Origin: Pseudomonas sp. UBA4194
GTDB lineage: Bacteria > Pseudomonadota > Gammaproteobacteria > Pseudomonadales > Pseudomonadaceae
Length of the DNA stretch: 41,676 nt
Assembly (NCBI RefSeq): GCF_002379585.1
Contig: NZ_DFUE01000088.1
Span: forward strand, 1 to 41,676
Reading direction: 5' to 3'
Positions 15,819 to 27,103 of this stretch are shown piece after piece (within the stretch, counting starts at the first letter, position 1; every line of letters starts with the position of its first letter). Below the pieces are notes generated by a model. It had not been told where the DNA came from. It did not search any database and saw only the letters and a list, made by a program, of their open reading frames with translations. The translations under genes and the position numbers were made by a program.

Positions 15819-16847
15819 ATGCTGGTGATGCGCCCTGCGCAAATGGCTGACCTGGCCGAGGTTCAACGCCTGGCCGCCGACAGCCCTATCGGTGTCACCT
15901 CTCTGCCGGACGACGCCGGTCGCCTGAGCGACAAGATCGCCAAGTCCGAGGCCTCGTTCGCCGCAGAGGTCAGCTTCAATGGCGAAGAAAGCTATTTCTT
16001 CGTCCTCGAGGACCTCGCCGCGGGGCAACTGGTGGGCTGCTCGGCCATCGTTGCCTCGGCAGGCTATTCGGAACCCTTCTACAGCTTTCGCAACGAGACC
16101 TTCGTGCATGCCTCGCGCGAGCTGAAGATCCACAACAAGATTCACGTGCTGTCGCAGTGTCACGACCTGACCGGCAACAGCCTTCTGACCAGCTTCTACG
16201 TCGTGCCCGAGCTGGTCGGCAGCCCGTGGTCCGAGCTCAACTCGCGAGGCCGGTTGCTGTTCATGGCCAACCACCCGGAACGCTTCGCGGACTCGGTGGT
16301 GACCGAGATCGTCGGTCACAGCGACGAGAACGGCGACTCGCCGTTCTGGGACGCCATCGGCCGCAACTTCTTCGACCTCAACTACGCCGAGGCCGAACGT
16401 CTGTGCGGGATCAAGAGCCGCACCTTTCTGGCCGAGCTGATGCCGCATTATCCGATCTACGTCCCGTTGTTGCCGGATGAAGCACAGGAGGCCATGGGCC
16501 AGGTGCATCCTCGGGCGCAGATCACCTTCGACATCCTAATGCGCGAGGGTTTCGAAACCGATCATTACATCGACATCTTCGACGGCGGCCCGACCTTGCA
16601 TGCGCGGGTTTCGGGCATTCGCTCCATTGCCCAGAGTCGAGTGGTGCCGGTGAAGCTGGACACTGGTGTCGAGCAACGCATGGCCGGCGGGCGCCAATAC
16701 CTGGTGTCCAATGGCCTGCTGCAGGACTACCGCGCGGCGTTGCTGGAATTGGATTGGGTGCCCGGCAAGCCGGTGAGCCTGAGCCTGGCCGCGGCCGAAG
16801 CGTTGGGTGTGGGCGAGGGCGCCAGTGTGCGTCTGGTTGCGGTTTGA
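15819..16847 (+). CDS. aruF: Arginine/ornithine N-succinyltransferase, alpha subunit
   Basis: AruF and AruG together catalyse step 1, transfer of succinyl from succinyl-CoA to the alpha-amino group of arginine or ornithine. The 342-residue AstA-family protein begins MLVMRPAQMADLAEVQRLA, a GNAT-like start, and has the conserved blocks RNETFVHASRELKIHNKIHV and DSPFWDAIGRNFFDLNY. It is homologous over its full length to AruG, so the pair arose by duplication; E. coli manages with a single AstA. It follows aruC by 65 bases and precedes aruG by 75. Confidence 0.95.
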   Translation: MLVMRPAQMADLAEVQRLAADSPIGVTSLPDDAGRLSDKIAKSEASFAAEVSFNGEESYFFVLEDLAAGQLVGCSAIVASAGYSEPFYSFRNETFVHASRELKIHNKIHVLSQCHDLTGNSLLTSFYVVPELVGSPWSELNSRGRLLFMANHPERFADSVVTEIVGHSDENGDSPFWDAIGRNFFDLNYAEAERLCGIKSRTFLAELMPHYPIYVPLLPDEAQEAMGQVHPRAQITFDILMREGFETDHYIDIFDGGPTLHARVSGIRSIAQSRVVPVKLDTGVEQRMAGGRQYLVSNGLLQDYRAALLELDWVPGKPVSLSLAAAEALGVGEGASVRLVAV

Positions 16848-16922
16848 CAGCAGGATAGCCAGGTCCCCAAGCCTGGCAGCAAGAGCCGCGGTGGCCACAG
16901 GGTCGCCGCTCGAGGAGAAAGC

Positions 16923-17951
16923 ATGATCGTTCGTCCCGTACGCAGCAGCGACCTACCCGCGCTGATCGAGCTGGCGCGCAGCACCGGCACCGGCCTGACC
17001 ACTTTGCCGGCCAACGAAGAGCGCCTGGCGCATCGGGTCGGCTGGGCGGAGAAGACCTTCCGTGGCGAAGCCCAGCGCGGCGACACCGATTATCTATTCG
17101 TCCTCGAAGACGACGACGCTCAGGTGGTGGGCATCTCGGCCATCGCCGGCGCCGTGGGCCAGCGCGAGCCTTGGTACAACTACCGGGTGGGTCTTACCGT
17201 CAGCGCCTCTCAGGAGCTGAACATCTATCGGGAAATCCCGACGCTGTTCCTGGCCAACGACCTGACCGGCAACTCGGAGCTGTGCTCGCTGTTCCTGCGC
17301 GACGGCTATCGCAAGGGGCTCAATGGTCGCCTGCTGGCCAAGGCGCGGTTGCTGTTCATCGCCGAATTCCCCCAGTTGTTCGGCCGCAAGGTCATCGCCG
17401 AGATGCGCGGTATTTCCGACGCCAATGGCCGTTCGCCGTTCTGGGAAAGCCTGGGCCGGCACTTCTTCAAGATGGAGTTCAGCCAGGCCGACTACCTGAC
17501 CGGTGTTGGCAACCGGGCTTTCATCGCTGAGCTGATGCCCAAGTTTCCCCTGTACAGCTGCTTCCTGTCGGAAGCGGCGCGCAGTGTCATCGGCCAGGTG
17601 CATCCCGACACCGAACCGGCGCTCACCATGCTCAAGGCCGAGGGCTTTCGCTATCAGGGCTACGTCGACATTTTCGATGCCGGCCCGGCCGTGGAGTGTG
17701 AAACCAGCAAGATCCGTGCAGTGCACGACAGCCAGACGCTGGTGCTGGCCATTGGCACCCCGGGGGACGACGCCCCACCGTTTCTCATCCATAACCGCAA
17801 GCGCGAGGAGTGCCGCATCACTGCCGCGCCTGCGCGCTTTGCCTCGGGCACGCTGGTGGTCGACCCGCTGACCGCCAAGCGCCTGCAGCTCAACGCCGGT
17901 GATCAGGTGCGCGCGGTGCCCCTGGCGCCCCCAGCGCGGGAGGTGCTGTGA
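16923..17951 (+). CDS. aruG: Arginine/ornithine N-succinyltransferase, beta subunit
   Basis: AruG is the second subunit of the first enzyme of the pathway, also 342 residues. It begins MIVRPVRSSDLPALIELARS and has blocks that match E. coli AstA: LFLANDLTGNSELCSLFL, GRSPFWESLGRHFFKMEFSQ and GVGNRAFIAELMPKFPLY. In pseudomonads AruF and AruG form a heteromeric enzyme. GAGGAG precedes the ATG. The stop TGA overlaps the aruD start by one base (TGATG), implying translational coupling. Confidence 0.95.
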   Translation: MIVRPVRSSDLPALIELARSTGTGLTTLPANEERLAHRVGWAEKTFRGEAQRGDTDYLFVLEDDDAQVVGISAIAGAVGQREPWYNYRVGLTVSASQELNIYREIPTLFLANDLTGNSELCSLFLRDGYRKGLNGRLLAKARLLFIAEFPQLFGRKVIAEMRGISDANGRSPFWESLGRHFFKMEFSQADYLTGVGNRAFIAELMPKFPLYSCFLSEAARSVIGQVHPDTEPALTMLKAEGFRYQGYVDIFDAGPAVECETSKIRAVHDSQTLVLAIGTPGDDAPPFLIHNRKREECRITAAPARFASGTLVVDPLTAKRLQLNAGDQVRAVPLAPPAREVL

Positions 17952-19414
17952 TGAGCAGCTTGTACATCGATGGGCAGTGGACCCAAGGCCTGGGGCCTAC
18001 TTTCACCTCACTGAACCCGGTCGGTCAGGCCATCGTCTGGCAAGGTGCTGCGGCCAGCAGCGAGCAGGTCGATCAGGCCGTGCAGGCTGCGCGCAAGGCT
18101 TTCCCCGCTTGGGCCAGCCAACCCCTGGAAGCGCGTATCTCCGTATTGGAAGCCTTTGCCGCCAGGCTCAAGGCTCGCGCCGACGAGCTGGCGCGCTGCA
18201 TTGGCGAGGAAACCGGCAAGCCGCTCTGGGAAGCGGCCACCGAAATCACCAGCATGGCCAACAAGGTTGCCATTTCGGTACAGAGCTACCGGGAGCGCAC
18301 GGGCGAGAAGAGCGGCCCGATGGCCGACGCCACGGCGGTGCTGCGGCACAAGCCGCACGGTGTGGTAGCGGTATTCGGCCCCTACAATTTCCCCGGTCAC
18401 TTGCCCAATGGACATATCGTTCCGGCCCTGTTGGCCGGCAACTGCGTGCTGTTCAAACCCAGCGAGCTGACGCCCAGGGTCGCCGAGCTGACCCTTGAGT
18501 GCTGGAACGAGGCGGGGCTGCCTGCTGGCGTGCTCAACCTCCTGCAGGGCGCGCGGGACACCGGCATTGCCCTGGCTGCCCACAGCGGTCTGGATGGGCT
18601 GTTCTTCACCGGTTCCAGCCGCACCGGCAACGCCTTGCATCAGCAATTTTCCGGGCGTCCCGACAAGATCCTGGCTTTGGAAATGGGTGGCAACAACCCG
18701 CTGCTGGTGGAGCAGGTCGAGGATGTCGATGCAGCGGTGTACACCATTATTCAGTCGGCATTCATTTCCGCTGGCCAACGCTGCACCTGTGCGCGGCGTC
18801 TGCTCGTACCCGAAGGCCCATGGGGCGATCGCCTGCTCGAGCGCCTGGTGCAAGTGTGTGCGGCCCTGGAAGTGGGCGAGTTCGACCGTCAGCCGGCGCC
18901 TTTCATGGGTGCGGTCATTTCGCTGGAGGCAGCCCGGGCACTGCTCGCTGCACAGCAGCAGATGCTCGCCAACGGCGCGGTCAGCCTGCTCACCATGGCC
19001 CAGCCGCGGGCCGATGCCGCGCTGCTGACGCCCGGGCTGATCGACGTCACCGCCATGCCCGAGCGCAGCGACGAAGAGCTGTTCGGGCCTTTGCTGCAAG
19101 TGCTGCGCTACAGCGATTTCGACGCCGCCATCGACGAAGCCAACAACACCCGCTATGGCTTGGCCGCAGGGCTGTTGTCCGACTCCGAGCAGCGCTACCA
19201 GCAGTTCTGGCTGCGCAGCCGGGCCGGTATCGTCAACTGGAACAAGCAACTGACCGGTGCCGCGAGCACCGCGCCCTTCGGCGGTGTCGGCGCTTCGGGC
19301 AACCATCGCGCCAGCGCCTATTACGCGGCGGACTATTGTGCCTACCCGGTGGCCTCGCTGGAGGCGCCCACCGTGACCTTGCCCGCTAGCCTCAGCCCTG
19401 GCATCACGCTGTAA
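17951..19414 (+). CDS. aruD: N-succinylglutamate 5-semialdehyde dehydrogenase
   Basis: AruD (AstD) oxidises succinylglutamate semialdehyde to succinylglutamate with NAD+, step 4 of the pathway. The 487-residue length is that of the family. It has the aldehyde dehydrogenase signatures: the cofactor region GPYNFPGHLPNGHIVPALLA, FFTGSSRTG, the general-base Glu244 in LEMGGNN, and the nucleophile Cys278 in SAGQRCTCARR. I start it at ATG 17951 rather than the in-frame GTG at 17948, since the ATG overlaps the aruG stop in the usual coupled arrangement. Confidence 0.95.
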   Translation: MSSLYIDGQWTQGLGPTFTSLNPVGQAIVWQGAAASSEQVDQAVQAARKAFPAWASQPLEARISVLEAFAARLKARADELARCIGEETGKPLWEAATEITSMANKVAISVQSYRERTGEKSGPMADATAVLRHKPHGVVAVFGPYNFPGHLPNGHIVPALLAGNCVLFKPSELTPRVAELTLECWNEAGLPAGVLNLLQGARDTGIALAAHSGLDGLFFTGSSRTGNALHQQFSGRPDKILALEMGGNNPLLVEQVEDVDAAVYTIIQSAFISAGQRCTCARRLLVPEGPWGDRLLERLVQVCAALEVGEFDRQPAPFMGAVISLEAARALLAAQQQMLANGAVSLLTMAQPRADAALLTPGLIDVTAMPERSDEELFGPLLQVLRYSDFDAAIDEANNTRYGLAAGLLSDSEQRYQQFWLRSRAGIVNWNKQLTGAASTAPFGGVGASGNHRASAYYAADYCAYPVASLEAPTVTLPASLSPGITL

Positions 19415-19451
19415 CGCAATGCATAACAACCAGATCCGCGGAGCCGAGCCG

Positions 19452-20795
19452 ATGAAATCCTGTGAAGTGAACTTTGATGGTCTGGTGGGACCGACCCACA
19501 ACTACGGCGGCTTGTCGTACGGCAACGTAGCCTCGCAGAGCAATAGCCAGCAGGGCTCGAACCCTCGCGAAGCGGCGCGTCAGGGCCTGGCCAAGATGAA
19601 AGCGCTGATGGAGCTGGGCTTTACCCAAGGCGTCCTGGCCCCGCAGGAACGCCCGGACGTCGCCGCGCTGCGCCAGCTCGGTTTCAGCGGCAGCGACGCC
19701 CAGGTGATCGAGCGCGCGGCCAGGCAAGCGATGCCGCTGCTGGTCGCCAGTTGCTCGGCGTCGAGCATGTGGGTGGCCAATGCCGCCACCGTGAGCCCGA
19801 GCGCCGACACCGCCGACGGTCGCGTGCATTTCACTGCTGCCAACCTGAACTGCAAGTTTCACCGCAGCATCGAACATCCCACCACCAGCCGCGTGCTGCA
19901 GGCGATGTTCGCCAGCGAACAGCACTTTGCCCACCACGCGGCCCTGCCGGCGGTGGCGCAGTTCGGCGACGAAGGCGCGGCCAATCACACGCGCTTTTGC
20001 CGTGACTACGGCGAGCCGGGCGTGGAGTTTTTCGTGTACGGCCGCAGCGCCTTCGACGCCCGCGTTCCAGCCCCGCAGAAATACCCGGCGCGCCAGACCC
20101 TGGAAGCGTCCCAGGCGGTCGTGCGCTTGCACGGGCTGAGCGAAGACGGCGTGGTGCTGGCCCAGCAGAATCCGACGGTGATCGACCAGGGCGTGTTCCA
20201 CAATGACGTGATCGCCGTCGGCAACGGCGAGTTGCTGTTCCATCACCAGGACGCCTTTCTCGACAGTGATGCGGTGATGGCCCAGTTGCAGGCCAAGCTG
20301 GCCCGCCGTGGCGGCCGGTTTCAGGCCGTGTGCGTACCCCGCGCCGAGGTGGCGGTGGAAGACGCCGTACGCACTTACCTGTTCAACAGCCAACTGCTGA
20401 GCCGCGCCGATGGTTCGATGTTGCTGGTAGTGCCAGAGGAGTGCCGGGCCAATCCGCGGGTGTGGGCGTATCTGGAAGGCCTGACCACCCAGGCGGGCCC
20501 GATCGGTGAAGTGAAGGTGTTCGACCTCAAGCAAAGCATGCAGAATGGCGGCGGGCCGGCTTGCCTGCGCCTGCGTGTGGCGCTCAGGCACGACGAGCTG
20601 GCGGCGGTGAACCCCGCCGTGATCCTCACCCCCAAGCTGTATGACACCCTGACCCTGTGGGTCGACAAGCATTACCGCGACCGCTTGGCCGAAACCGACC
20701 TGGCGGACCCGCAATTACTCATCGAATGCCGCACGGCACTGGATGAACTGAGCCAGATCCTGGCATTGGGCTCGGTGTACCCGTTCCAACTTTAA
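19452..20795 (+). CDS. aruB: N-succinylarginine dihydrolase
   Basis: AruB (AstB) hydrolyses N2-succinylarginine to N2-succinylornithine, two NH3 and CO2, step 2 of the pathway. The 447-residue protein is of normal length and belongs to the guanidino-modifying superfamily. It shows VNFDGLVGPTHNYGGLSYGN at the N-terminus, the catalytic-region His250 in VFHNDV and the nucleophile Cys371 in GGGPACLRLRV. I use the ATG at 19452, which has GGAG upstream and matches known starts; an earlier ATG at 19419 adds 11 residues without a ribosome binding site. Confidence 0.95.
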   Translation: MKSCEVNFDGLVGPTHNYGGLSYGNVASQSNSQQGSNPREAARQGLAKMKALMELGFTQGVLAPQERPDVAALRQLGFSGSDAQVIERAARQAMPLLVASCSASSMWVANAATVSPSADTADGRVHFTAANLNCKFHRSIEHPTTSRVLQAMFASEQHFAHHAALPAVAQFGDEGAANHTRFCRDYGEPGVEFFVYGRSAFDARVPAPQKYPARQTLEASQAVVRLHGLSEDGVVLAQQNPTVIDQGVFHNDVIAVGNGELLFHHQDAFLDSDAVMAQLQAKLARRGGRFQAVCVPRAEVAVEDAVRTYLFNSQLLSRADGSMLLVVPEECRANPRVWAYLEGLTTQAGPIGEVKVFDLKQSMQNGGGPACLRLRVALRHDELAAVNPAVILTPKLYDTLTLWVDKHYRDRLAETDLADPQLLIECRTALDELSQILALGSVYPFQL

Positions 20796-20816
20796 ACGAC
20801 TTGTGAGAATACGATT

Positions 20817-21107
20817 ATGTCCGACGCCCTGCGATTGATCCTTGAAGACACCGACGGCACTCAGCTGGAAACCTCTTGCACGCGCTTCTGCGTGGTCTGG
20901 CAGGGCAAGGAAGTGTGGATTCAGCACGATGGTCGTGGCCAGTTGCTGATCGGCGTCGACGTCGAGGAAGGCGACGCCGAGTACGCCAACCTGCTGCTGC
21001 GCCCGTTGGCCACAAACCTGGTCAGCCTGCAGCTGGAGATGGAACCGGCCGACGCTGGCGCCGATGAAGAAGACGGCCACGTGCATGGTCCGGACTGCAA
21101 CCACTAA
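20817..21107 (+). CDS. Conserved hypothetical protein within the aru operon
   Basis: This 96-residue acidic protein begins MSDALRLILEDTDGTQLETS. It has a beta-rich body (VVWQGKEVWIQHDGRGQLLI), two cysteines near residues 21 and 25, and a C-terminal tail HVHGPDCNH that looks able to bind a metal. P. aeruginosa has a hypothetical gene (PA0900) at the same place between aruB and aruE, so the location is conserved. Its function is unknown to me. A role in metal supply or assembly for the zinc enzyme AruE encoded next is only a guess. It lies 21 bases after aruB and 27 before aruE. Confidence 0.85.
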   Translation: MSDALRLILEDTDGTQLETSCTRFCVVWQGKEVWIQHDGRGQLLIGVDVEEGDAEYANLLLRPLATNLVSLQLEMEPADAGADEEDGHVHGPDCNH

Positions 21108-21134
21108 GGCAACACTCGCTCAAGGACGCTGCCT

Positions 21135-22127
21135 ATGCTGGCCCTCGGCAAACTGCTTGAATTGACGCTCGCTGGCCGAGAGCCCGCGCAGCAGACGCAA
21201 ATGACCGTTAGCGGCGTACGCCTGCGTTGGTTGGGCGAGGGCGCACTGGAAGTGCGCCCACCCGAAGGCTCGGACACTGGCCTGGACCTGCTTCTTTCAG
21301 CCGGCATCCACGGCAACGAAACTGCGCCCATCGAGCTGCTCGACGAATTGATTCATCAGATTGCCCGCGGCCACCTCAAGCCGCGGGCACGTATCCTGTT
21401 TCTGTTCGGCAACCCTGACGCTATTCGTCGTGGCGTGCGCTACGTCGAGCAGGACGTCAACCGCCTGTTCAATGGGCGCCACGCGCTGTCCAGCGGACGT
21501 GAAGCGTTGCGCGCCTGCGAGCTGGAACGGTTGGCGACGGCGTTCTTCAGTGTGATGGGGCGCACGCGCCTGCACTATGACCTGCACACGGCGATCCGCG
21601 GCTCGAAGATCGAACAGTTTGCCCTGTACCCGTTCCATCCAGACCGGGCGCACAGCCGTGCCGAACTGGCCCGCCTGCAGGCGGCGGGCATGCAGGCGGT
21701 GCTGCTGCAGAACCGCTCATCCATCACCTTCAGCGCCTTTACCTACGAGCAACTGGGCGCCGAGGCCTTTACCCTGGAGCTGGGCAAGGCGCGGCCATTC
21801 GGGCAGAACGCCGAGGTGGATCTGAGCCGTTTGCACGTCCGGCTGCAACACATCATCGAAGGCACTGAACCGGCTGCCGATGAGGCGCTGACCCAGATGG
21901 CGGTGTTCAACGTGGCGCGAGAAGTGATCAAGTACAGCGATGCATTTCGCCTGTATCTGCGTGACGATGTGGAGAATTTTTCCGAGCTGGAAGAGGGCTA
22001 TCTGCTGGCTGAGGACAGCGATGGACGGCGGTTCGTGGTGGAGGAGCAGGGGGCGCGGATCATCTTTCCCAATCCACGGGTGGCCAATGGGTTGAGGGCG
22101 GGGATTGTGATAGTGCCGGCGGGGTAG
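21135..22127 (+). CDS. aruE: Succinylglutamate desuccinylase
   Basis: AruE (AstE) is the last enzyme of the pathway, hydrolysing N-succinylglutamate to glutamate and succinate. The 330-residue zinc enzyme has the metal ligands His59 and Glu62 in GIHGNETAPIELLDEL and His151 in YDLHTAIRGSKIEQFALYP, with the catalytic Glu in the AFTLELGKARPFGQN block. It closes the aru operon. A palindromic element follows 21 bases after its stop and probably ends transcription. AotO at 11140 is a distant family member. Confidence 0.94.
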   Translation: MLALGKLLELTLAGREPAQQTQMTVSGVRLRWLGEGALEVRPPEGSDTGLDLLLSAGIHGNETAPIELLDELIHQIARGHLKPRARILFLFGNPDAIRRGVRYVEQDVNRLFNGRHALSSGREALRACELERLATAFFSVMGRTRLHYDLHTAIRGSKIEQFALYPFHPDRAHSRAELARLQAAGMQAVLLQNRSSITFSAFTYEQLGAEAFTLELGKARPFGQNAEVDLSRLHVRLQHIIEGTEPAADEALTQMAVFNVAREVIKYSDAFRLYLRDDVENFSELEEGYLLAEDSDGRRFVVEEQGARIIFPNPRVANGLRAGIVIVPAG

Positions 22128-22148
22128 GGGGCTGTCTTGGGGATCGGC

Positions 22149-22295
22149 GGTGAATGGTCCCCTCACCCCAGCCCTCTCCCTGAGGGAGAGGGAGCCGAAC
22201 ATCGACAGCCGCCCCACCGCGCTCCGCTTTTAGCTCCCTCTCCCTCAGGGCGATACGGCGGCCCGGGAGGGCTGGGGTGAGGGGACCATCCACCA
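22149..22295. repeat. Large palindromic element, copy 2 (after aruE), with an interrupted arm
   Basis: The left arm (22149-22195) matches copy 1 at 14191 with one or two changes. The right arm (22233-22295) carries an extra 16 bases, CGATACGGCGGCCCGG (22251-22266), inside its inner palindrome in place of a single A. The centre differs from copy 1 except for GCTTTTA next to the right arm. It lies between the convergent ends of aruE and the ribH2 gene, so it could serve as a bidirectional terminator. Confidence 0.82.
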
Positions 22296-22320
22296 CAAAT
22301 CCCCAACCCCGCCGCCGCTG

Positions 22321-22827
22321 TTAAACCGCCACCTTCTGCTGCACCTGCAACCGACGCAACCCACGCACCTTCTGCACGGTGTCAGCCACGGTCCGCGCCG
22401 CTTCGGCACCCTTGTGCAGGAAATGATTGAAGAAATACGTGTGATGTTGTTCGCCATCGTGGAAGTGGTGCGGCGTCAGAACCACCGAGAACACCGGCAC
22501 TTCGGTTTCCAGCTGCACCTGCATCAGGGCGCTGACCACCGATTGGGCGACGAACTCGTGGCGGTAGATGCCACCATCCACCACCAGGGCGGCGCCGACC
22601 ACGGCCGCATAGCGACCGGTCTTGGCCAGCAGCTTGGCGTGCAGCGGAATCTCGAAGGCGCCACCAACCTCATAGAAGTCGATATCACTTTCCTGGTAGC
22701 CCTGCGCGGCCATCTCTTCGACGAAGCCTTTACGGCTCTGATCAACAATATCCTTGTGCCAGCAGGCCTGAACGAAGGCGATACGCTCGTAGGTATGGCT
22801 CTTGCTGTCGATTGCGGTGGGTTGCAT
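22321..22827 (-). CDS. ribH2: 6,7-dimethyl-8-ribityllumazine synthase, RibH2 type
   Basis: Lumazine synthase condenses 5-amino-6-ribitylamino-uracil with 3,4-dihydroxy-2-butanone 4-phosphate, the penultimate step of riboflavin synthesis. The 168-residue protein is of the RibH2 kind known from Brucella and rhizobia, not the housekeeping RibH of the ribD-ribE-ribBA-ribH cluster. It has VQACWHKDIVDQSRKGF, the active-site GGIYRHEFVAQSV with Arg89 and His90, and LTPHHFHD. AGGAG precedes the ATG at 22827. The FMN riboswitch upstream shows that the gene answers to flavin status. It is presumably a second, conditionally expressed synthase. Confidence 0.9.
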   Translation of the reverse strand: MQPTAIDSKSHTYERIAFVQACWHKDIVDQSRKGFVEEMAAQGYQESDIDFYEVGGAFEIPLHAKLLAKTGRYAAVVGAALVVDGGIYRHEFVAQSVVSALMQVQLETEVPVFSVVLTPHHFHDGEQHHTYFFNHFLHKGAEAARTVADTVQKVRGLRRLQVQQKVAV

Positions 22828-22838
22828 CTACGTTGACT

Positions 22839-22861
22839 CCTGTTTCAAGAAAAAAAACAGG
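22839..22861 (-). promoter_or_regulatory. Hairpin covering the ribH2 Shine-Dalgarno
   Basis: On the minus strand CCTGTTT (22861-22855) pairs with AAACAGG (22845-22839) around a 9-base T-rich loop, and the 3' arm includes most of the ribosome binding site CAGGAG (22842-22837). It could be the output stem through which the FMN riboswitch controls translation. The T-rich loop is not placed as in a terminator. Confidence 0.5.
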
Positions 22862-22934
22862 GCATGTGGATCGAATGGGATCTGGGGTGCGTGCGCGTGG
22901 CACGGCCCTGCGTTGGCCTTGTATAGGTGTCGCA

Positions 22935-23092
22935 ATCCCGTTCTCTCTTCATCCGGACTATGACCGTCGGCCCCGGAATCACACCGGGTCTGCTGACCTT
23001 GCAAGGCTGTTGCCAACCCGGCAAGCGCTCGCGGGCTAGACGCATTGCGCGTCATTACCGCCGGTGGGGAGTTGCACCCCGCCCTGAGAACG
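22935..23092 (-). ncRNA. FMN riboswitch (RFN element)
   Basis: Reading the minus strand, the conserved blocks appear in order: TTCTCAGGGCGGGGTGCAAC, TCCCCACCGGCGGTAAT, AGCCCGCGAGCGC, GGTCAGCAGACCCGGT, GTGATTCCGGGGCCGACGGT, and CATAGTCCGGATGAAGAGAG followed by AACGGGAT. These are the hallmark sequences of the FMN aptamer. Its 3' end is about 108 bases before the ribH2 start, leaving room for an expression platform. FMN binding is expected to lower expression. Confidence 0.95.
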
Positions 23093-23241
23093 TGTGCCGC
23101 CCATGGGGGGCAGCGAGGGTTTTGTAACATATTTCCGGCACAAGTGAATAGCAGGCTTAGTAATTGTTTCGAGCTGTTACTCTTGATTCAGCAGCCCGCA
23201 ATCCGCAGTAATAGAGTCTGACTCCGACCTCTGAGGCCCCC

Positions 23242-24246
<1,005 letters not shown>

Positions 24247-24288
24247 GCCGTTTGCTGTCCAATTGAGTCGATCAATCGTATAAACACA

Positions 24289-24317
24289 CTGTACCCAGGC
24301 CGCAGGGCCTATATAAT
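24289..24317 (+). promoter_or_regulatory. Probable sigma70 promoter of alaS
   Basis: A perfect -10 box TATAAT is at 24312-24317, with GC-rich sequence downstream. The -35 position 17 bases upstream holds CTGTAC, a weak match. The alaS start codon is 75 bases from the -10 box. Confidence 0.5.
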
Positions 24318-24391
24318 GCGGCCCTTTGCCGTCGTATCGTCAGTTTGACGTGCGCACTGGCCTCTGGCCGCAGCCTGTCGTGGAAGAACCT

Positions 24392-27016
<2,625 letters not shown>

Positions 27017-27103
27017 TTCAACCCTCGCTGGGGCTCGTAGTCTAGTGACGAGTCCCGGTGTTGTATTTAATGGGCGCCCTTCACGGGCTGAGGCGGCTTT
27101 GAA

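Noticed and set aside
27031..27056. A terminator after alaS (GGGCTCGT/ACGAGTCCC).
   Set aside because: The stem has a bulge and no T run follows, so read-through into lysC is possible. I did not list it.
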